A DNA stretch of 64,000 bases from an uncultured Burkholderiales bacterium (GTDB lineage: Bacteria > Pseudomonadota > Gammaproteobacteria > Burkholderiales > Thiobacillaceae), in assembly GCA_937949525.1 (NCBI GenBank), contig CALEDT010000020.1:1-64000 (forward strand), written 5' to 3'. The notes beneath the pieces are model-generated. The model was not told the DNA's origin. It did not search any database and saw nothing but the letters and a program-made list of their open reading frames with translations. Shown here in pieces: positions 61,351 through 64,000 of the stretch (the stretch's first letter is position 1; each line of letters starts with the position of its first letter). Position numbers and translations under genes: made by a program.

Positions 61351-61880
61351 ACGAAGCGGGCGAAAGCGTACGCCTGTTCTTCGCGTTGTGGCCCGATCCG
61401 GCCATGCGCGCGGCACTGGCCGAGGCGACACGGTACGCGCATGCGCTGTATGGGGGCAGGGCGACGCGCATCGACACGCTGCACCTGACCTTGCGTTTTC
61501 TCGGCGACGTCGCGCCGGCAAGGATTGCGCCGCTGTGCGCCGCCGCCGCCGGCATCCGCGCCAGGGCGTTCACGCTCGCGTTCGACCACATGGACTGCTG
61601 GCGCCATAACCGCATCGCCTGCCTGGGCGCCAGCGAGACGCCCGCACCCCTGGCCGAGCTGGTGGCGGAGTTGGAAACGGTGGCGATCGCGCTCGGCCTG
61701 AGTTCGCAGACCCGGCCGTATCGGCCGCACATCACGCTGGCGCGTCGGGCGACGTGCGGACAAGAAAATCCCGCGCCGCAGAAACTGCTCTGGACGGCGC
61801 GGGATTTCGTACTGGTCAGATCCAGTTTGCGTGCCACAGGAGCACGCTATCAGCAGCTCGGCCGCTGGCCGCTGCTATAG
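61329..61880 (+). CDS. thpR: RNA 2',3'-cyclic phosphodiesterase ThpR (2'-5' RNA ligase family)
   Basis: 183 aa 2H phosphoesterase. The two catalytic motifs are H-L-T-L near 53-56 and H-I-T-L near 134-137. L-F-F-A-L-W-P-D opens the fold. It opens 2',3'-cyclic phosphate ends of RNA. The start lies 22 bp inside ispF, suggesting coupling. The stop TAG shares the palindrome CTATAG (61875-61880) with the stop of the convergent gene. Confidence 0.92.
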   Translation: MFAAGELDEAGESVRLFFALWPDPAMRAALAEATRYAHALYGGRATRIDTLHLTLRFLGDVAPARIAPLCAAAAGIRARAFTLAFDHMDCWRHNRIACLGASETPAPLAELVAELETVAIALGLSSQTRPYRPHITLARRATCGQENPAPQKLLWTARDFVLVRSSLRATGARYQQLGRWPLL

Positions 61881-62309
61881 GTACACGTAGCTTTCCAGAT
61901 GGCCCGTCAATTCCTTCACGGGCAATCGCGTGTAGTCCTTGTCGATGCTCTCCGATAGCTTGCTCCTCACCTGCCCGGGCAGACGACTGTTGACCAGCCC
62001 CATGAAGGGTGCCGAGGCCACGAGGATGAGCCGGTCATAGGCGTTGTTGACCCGACCTTCTTCCAGTTCCCGGGTGATTTCCTGGGCGAAACGCTCAGCT
62101 TCGTGGTGCTTGGGATCAGTGGCCTGCAGGAACGCGCCATGGCCGGTGCCGGCATTCGCGCCGGAGCGGTCGCTGACCAGATTGGAGGTTTTCTCGCGGC
62201 TCTCCGGATGAGCCAGCTCCTTGATCAGCGTCAGGCCCTTGTGGGGACCGCTGTTGGAGAAAAGCCTGGCCTGGCTTGCGTTGGCGACCATGATCCAGGT
62301 AACGGACAT
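61875..62309 (-). CDS. Host-attachment family protein (baeRF-like)
   Basis: 144 aa soluble protein. The opening W-I-M-V-A-N-A-S-Q-A-R-L-F, the R-S-G-A-N-A-G-T-G-H-G stretch and L-I-L-V-A-S-A-P-F-M-G-L-V match the family annotated as required for attachment to host cells. That family is regarded as a divergent eRF1-like (baeRF) fold, so a ribosome-related role is possible; the GGQ motif is absent. GGGAGGG precedes the ATG. The 88 bp upstream toward selU can form CTCCC/GGGAG pairing over the ribosome site. Confidence 0.82.
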   Translation of the reverse strand: MSVTWIMVANASQARLFSNSGPHKGLTLIKELAHPESREKTSNLVSDRSGANAGTGHGAFLQATDPKHHEAERFAQEITRELEEGRVNNAYDRLILVASAPFMGLVNSRLPGQVRSKLSESIDKDYTRLPVKELTGHLESYVYL

Positions 62310-62397
62310 ATACACCCTCCCACAAAAAAGACCGCGGTTGAAAAGCCCGGCGGGAGAAGATGCGTGGATGTCACGCATGCACAACTCGACGGGTATG

Positions 62398-63510
62398 TCA
62401 CTCATGTGACGATTTCAGCCTAGCAGGGGGTGTTTGCCCGTCAAGTGGGGGCGCGAGCAGGCTCCGTGCCAGGCGCCGGTATTCGTCGATGTCCGGCGAT
62501 GTAGCGCGCAGGCCCAGGGCCTGTTGCAGACCGATGTAGTTGTGTTCGAGCGAACGCCGGTACGACGGGTCGTAATGCTCATGCAACAGCTCGGCGATCA
62601 GTTCGTCCCAACGGCCGGCGCGCGCCAGCGCTTTCCACGCGGCGACGCGTGCGTGGCCGCGCAGGGCGATCAGGCAATCGAGCTGGCGCGCGAGGGTTTC
62701 CGGATCGTCGAGGAAATGCGCGTATTCGTCGCGTAGCAATGCGACCCGGGTGGGGGTGTCGGCGCGCAGTTCGATGCACGTCGCCGCGTGAATGCACGCG
62801 AGCAGGACTTCCGGGGTGTGCAGGGTGCCGATCTTGCGGCTCTCGGATTCGACGAATACCGGTCGCGCCGGATCCAGACTGCGCAACCGCTGCCAGATGC
62901 GTGTCTCGAACAGCCGTTGCGCCGGCTGCGCATGATCCGGGCGGGCGCCGAGCACCGAGCCGCGGTGCGCCGCCAGTTCTTCCAGGTCCAGCACCTGCGC
63001 GCCTTCCCGTGCCAGCGCGTGCAGCAGGCGGCTCTTGCCGACGCCGGTGGCGCCGCACAACACGCGCCAGTCGAAAGTCTCCGGCAGAGTCTGCAATTCG
63101 GCGAGCACATGGCGGCGAAAGGCCTTGTAGCCGCCTTCCAGTTGCGCGGCACGCCAGCCGACCGCACGCAGTATTGTGACGAAGGCGCCGCTGCGGTTGC
63201 CGCCGCGCCAGCAATACACCAGCGGGCGCCACGTGCGCGGACGTTCGGCGCAATGGCTTTCCAGATGGCGGGCGATGTTGCGCGACACCAGGGCCGCGCC
63301 GACGCGCCGGGCGGCGAACGGCGAATGCTGCTTGTACAGCGTGCCGACGCGCGCGCGCTCGGCGTCGTCCAGCACCGGCAGATTGACCGCGCCGGGTACG
63401 TGATCGAGCACGAATTCGCCGGGTGAGCGCGCGTCGAGAATGGCATCGAACGAAAACAGCGCGTCCAGCCCGACCACGTCGTCGCCGCGGCGTTGCGCCG
63501 GCTCGCTCAT
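62398..63510 (-). CDS. selU: tRNA 2-selenouridine/geranyl-2-thiouridine synthase SelU (MnmH)
   Basis: 370 aa. The N-terminal rhodanese domain has the active Cys in L-V-Y-C-W-R-G-G near 99-106. The C-terminal P-loop domain starts G-A-T-G-V-G-K-S near 153-160. The enzyme replaces sulfur by selenium at the wobble uridine through a geranylated intermediate. selD is not in the window, so selenium supply cannot be judged. The start overlaps the smpB stop as ATGA (63507-63510). Confidence 0.95.
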   Translation of the reverse strand: MSEPAQRRGDDVVGLDALFSFDAILDARSPGEFVLDHVPGAVNLPVLDDAERARVGTLYKQHSPFAARRVGAALVSRNIARHLESHCAERPRTWRPLVYCWRGGNRSGAFVTILRAVGWRAAQLEGGYKAFRRHVLAELQTLPETFDWRVLCGATGVGKSRLLHALAREGAQVLDLEELAAHRGSVLGARPDHAQPAQRLFETRIWQRLRSLDPARPVFVESESRKIGTLHTPEVLLACIHAATCIELRADTPTRVALLRDEYAHFLDDPETLARQLDCLIALRGHARVAAWKALARAGRWDELIAELLHEHYDPSYRRSLEHNYIGLQQALGLRATSPDIDEYRRLARSLLAPPLDGQTPPARLKSSHE

Positions 63511-63956
63511 CCGTTGCGGTCGCGCAGCAGTCGCGCCTTCTCGCGCTGCCACTCGCGTTCCTTCTCGCTCGCGCGTTTGTCGTGCTGCTTCTTGCCCTTG
63601 GCCAGGCCGATCTCCAGTTTCACGCGTCCCTTGGTGTAGTGCAGGTTGAGTGGCACCAGCGTGAAGCCGGCCTGCTGCACCTTGCCGATCAGCTTGCGGA
63701 TCTCCGCGCCGTGCAACAGCAGCTTGCGCGTGCGCGTGGGGTCGGGCTTGACGTGCGTGGACGCAGTCGGCAAGGCGCTGATGTGGCAGCCGACCAGCCA
63801 GACCTCTTCCTGTTTGACCACCACGTAGGCTTCCTTCAACTGCACGCGCCCGGCACGGATCGCCTTGACCTCCCAGCCCTCCAGCACGATGCCGGCTTCA
63901 TAGCGTTCCTCGATGAAATAATCGTGGAAGGCCTTCTTGTTATCGATGATGCTCAT
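63507..63956 (-). CDS. smpB: SsrA-binding protein SmpB
   Basis: 149 aa OB-fold tmRNA partner in trans-translation. The family signatures [16 protein letters not shown] near 16-31, R-K-L-L-L-H near 77-82 and the basic tail K-G-K-K-Q-H-D-K-R near 120-128 are intact. No tmRNA gene lies within the window. The gene reads leftward from the right edge and is coupled to selU. The remaining 44 bp upstream include a TTAAAATAG-like -10 on the minus strand. Confidence 0.97.
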   Translation of the reverse strand: MSIIDNKKAFHDYFIEERYEAGIVLEGWEVKAIRAGRVQLKEAYVVVKQEEVWLVGCHISALPTASTHVKPDPTRTRKLLLHGAEIRKLIGKVQQAGFTLVPLNLHYTKGRVKLEIGLAKGKKQHDKRASEKEREWQREKARLLRDRNG

Positions 63957-64000
63957 GGCTCAGGGTGGCGGTAAATTCATGCTATTTTAACAGGCTGTTC

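Overview
The window is GC-rich chromosomal DNA packed with bacterial housekeeping genes, and it looks gammaproteobacterial. The evidence is the gene order tig-clpP-clpX-lon-tRNA-ppiD, an E. coli-type LexA operator (CTG-N10-CAG), and the set rdgC, hslR, orn, rluB, prmB, dapE-yffB, ispF and selU-smpB. HpnCDE squalene synthesis, a PEP-CTERM protein, a signal-peptide DsrE protein and c-type cytochromes would suit an environmental, perhaps sulfur- or metal-associated, lineage. That placement is inference; no rRNA is present.

Layout. 1-6.5 kb: a gene tail, then a minus-strand run DUF1631-hpnC-hpnD-hpnE-degenerate SDR, with a perfect 55-bp palindrome built into the start of hpnE. 6.8-11.7 kb: rdgC, katG and a PEP-CTERM protein. 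11.9-17.8 kb: the SOS mutagenesis cassette lexA-imuA-imuB-dnaE2, behind one LexA box that contains the -10 element. 17.8-18.3 kb: a gene graveyard with a WYL-regulator start and an IS605-type tnpB tail. 18.3-26.4 kb: tRNA-Leu, the protein quality-control genes tig, clpP, clpX and lon, tRNA-Val and tRNA-Asp, and ppiD. 26.5-30.1 kb: fabI, then the compact unit queF-cytochrome c-FGGY kinase-atypical PilZ, read toward fabI. 30.1-33.7 kb: smc. 33.8-43.1 kb: a two-component system with a small exported protein, an unknown lipoprotein, hslR, an FAD oxidoreductase, a DJ-1 protein, a CBS protein, a DsrE protein, rsgA, a pterin dehydratase, a cytochrome and an M48 protease. 43.2-48.8 kb: orn, glucan phosphorylase, then crcB-DUF190-TSUP-hydrolase. 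48.8-50.8 kb: a desaturase and an unrecognised protein. 51-57 kb: dnaE-scpA-scpB-rluB. 57-64 kb: an MscS-like membrane protein, prmB, yffB-dapE, a GNAT enzyme, ispF, thpR, a host-attachment/baeRF-like protein, selU and smpB.

Functional links. HpnD, HpnC and HpnE together turn farnesyl diphosphate into squalene, the hopanoid precursor. LexA, ImuA, ImuB and DnaE2 form a self-regulated DNA-damage mutasome. Trigger factor, ClpXP, Lon and PpiD handle folding and turnover in the cytoplasm and periplasm. SMC and ScpAB, encoded about 20 kb apart, form the condensin. SmpB acts in ribosome rescue.

I found no CRISPR array, prophage, intact transposase, replication origin or obvious defence island. The least ordinary items are the repeat-encoded N terminus of HpnE, the SDR protein lacking its catalytic Ser and Tyr, the tnpB/WYL remnants, and several unrecognised proteins in conserved settings.
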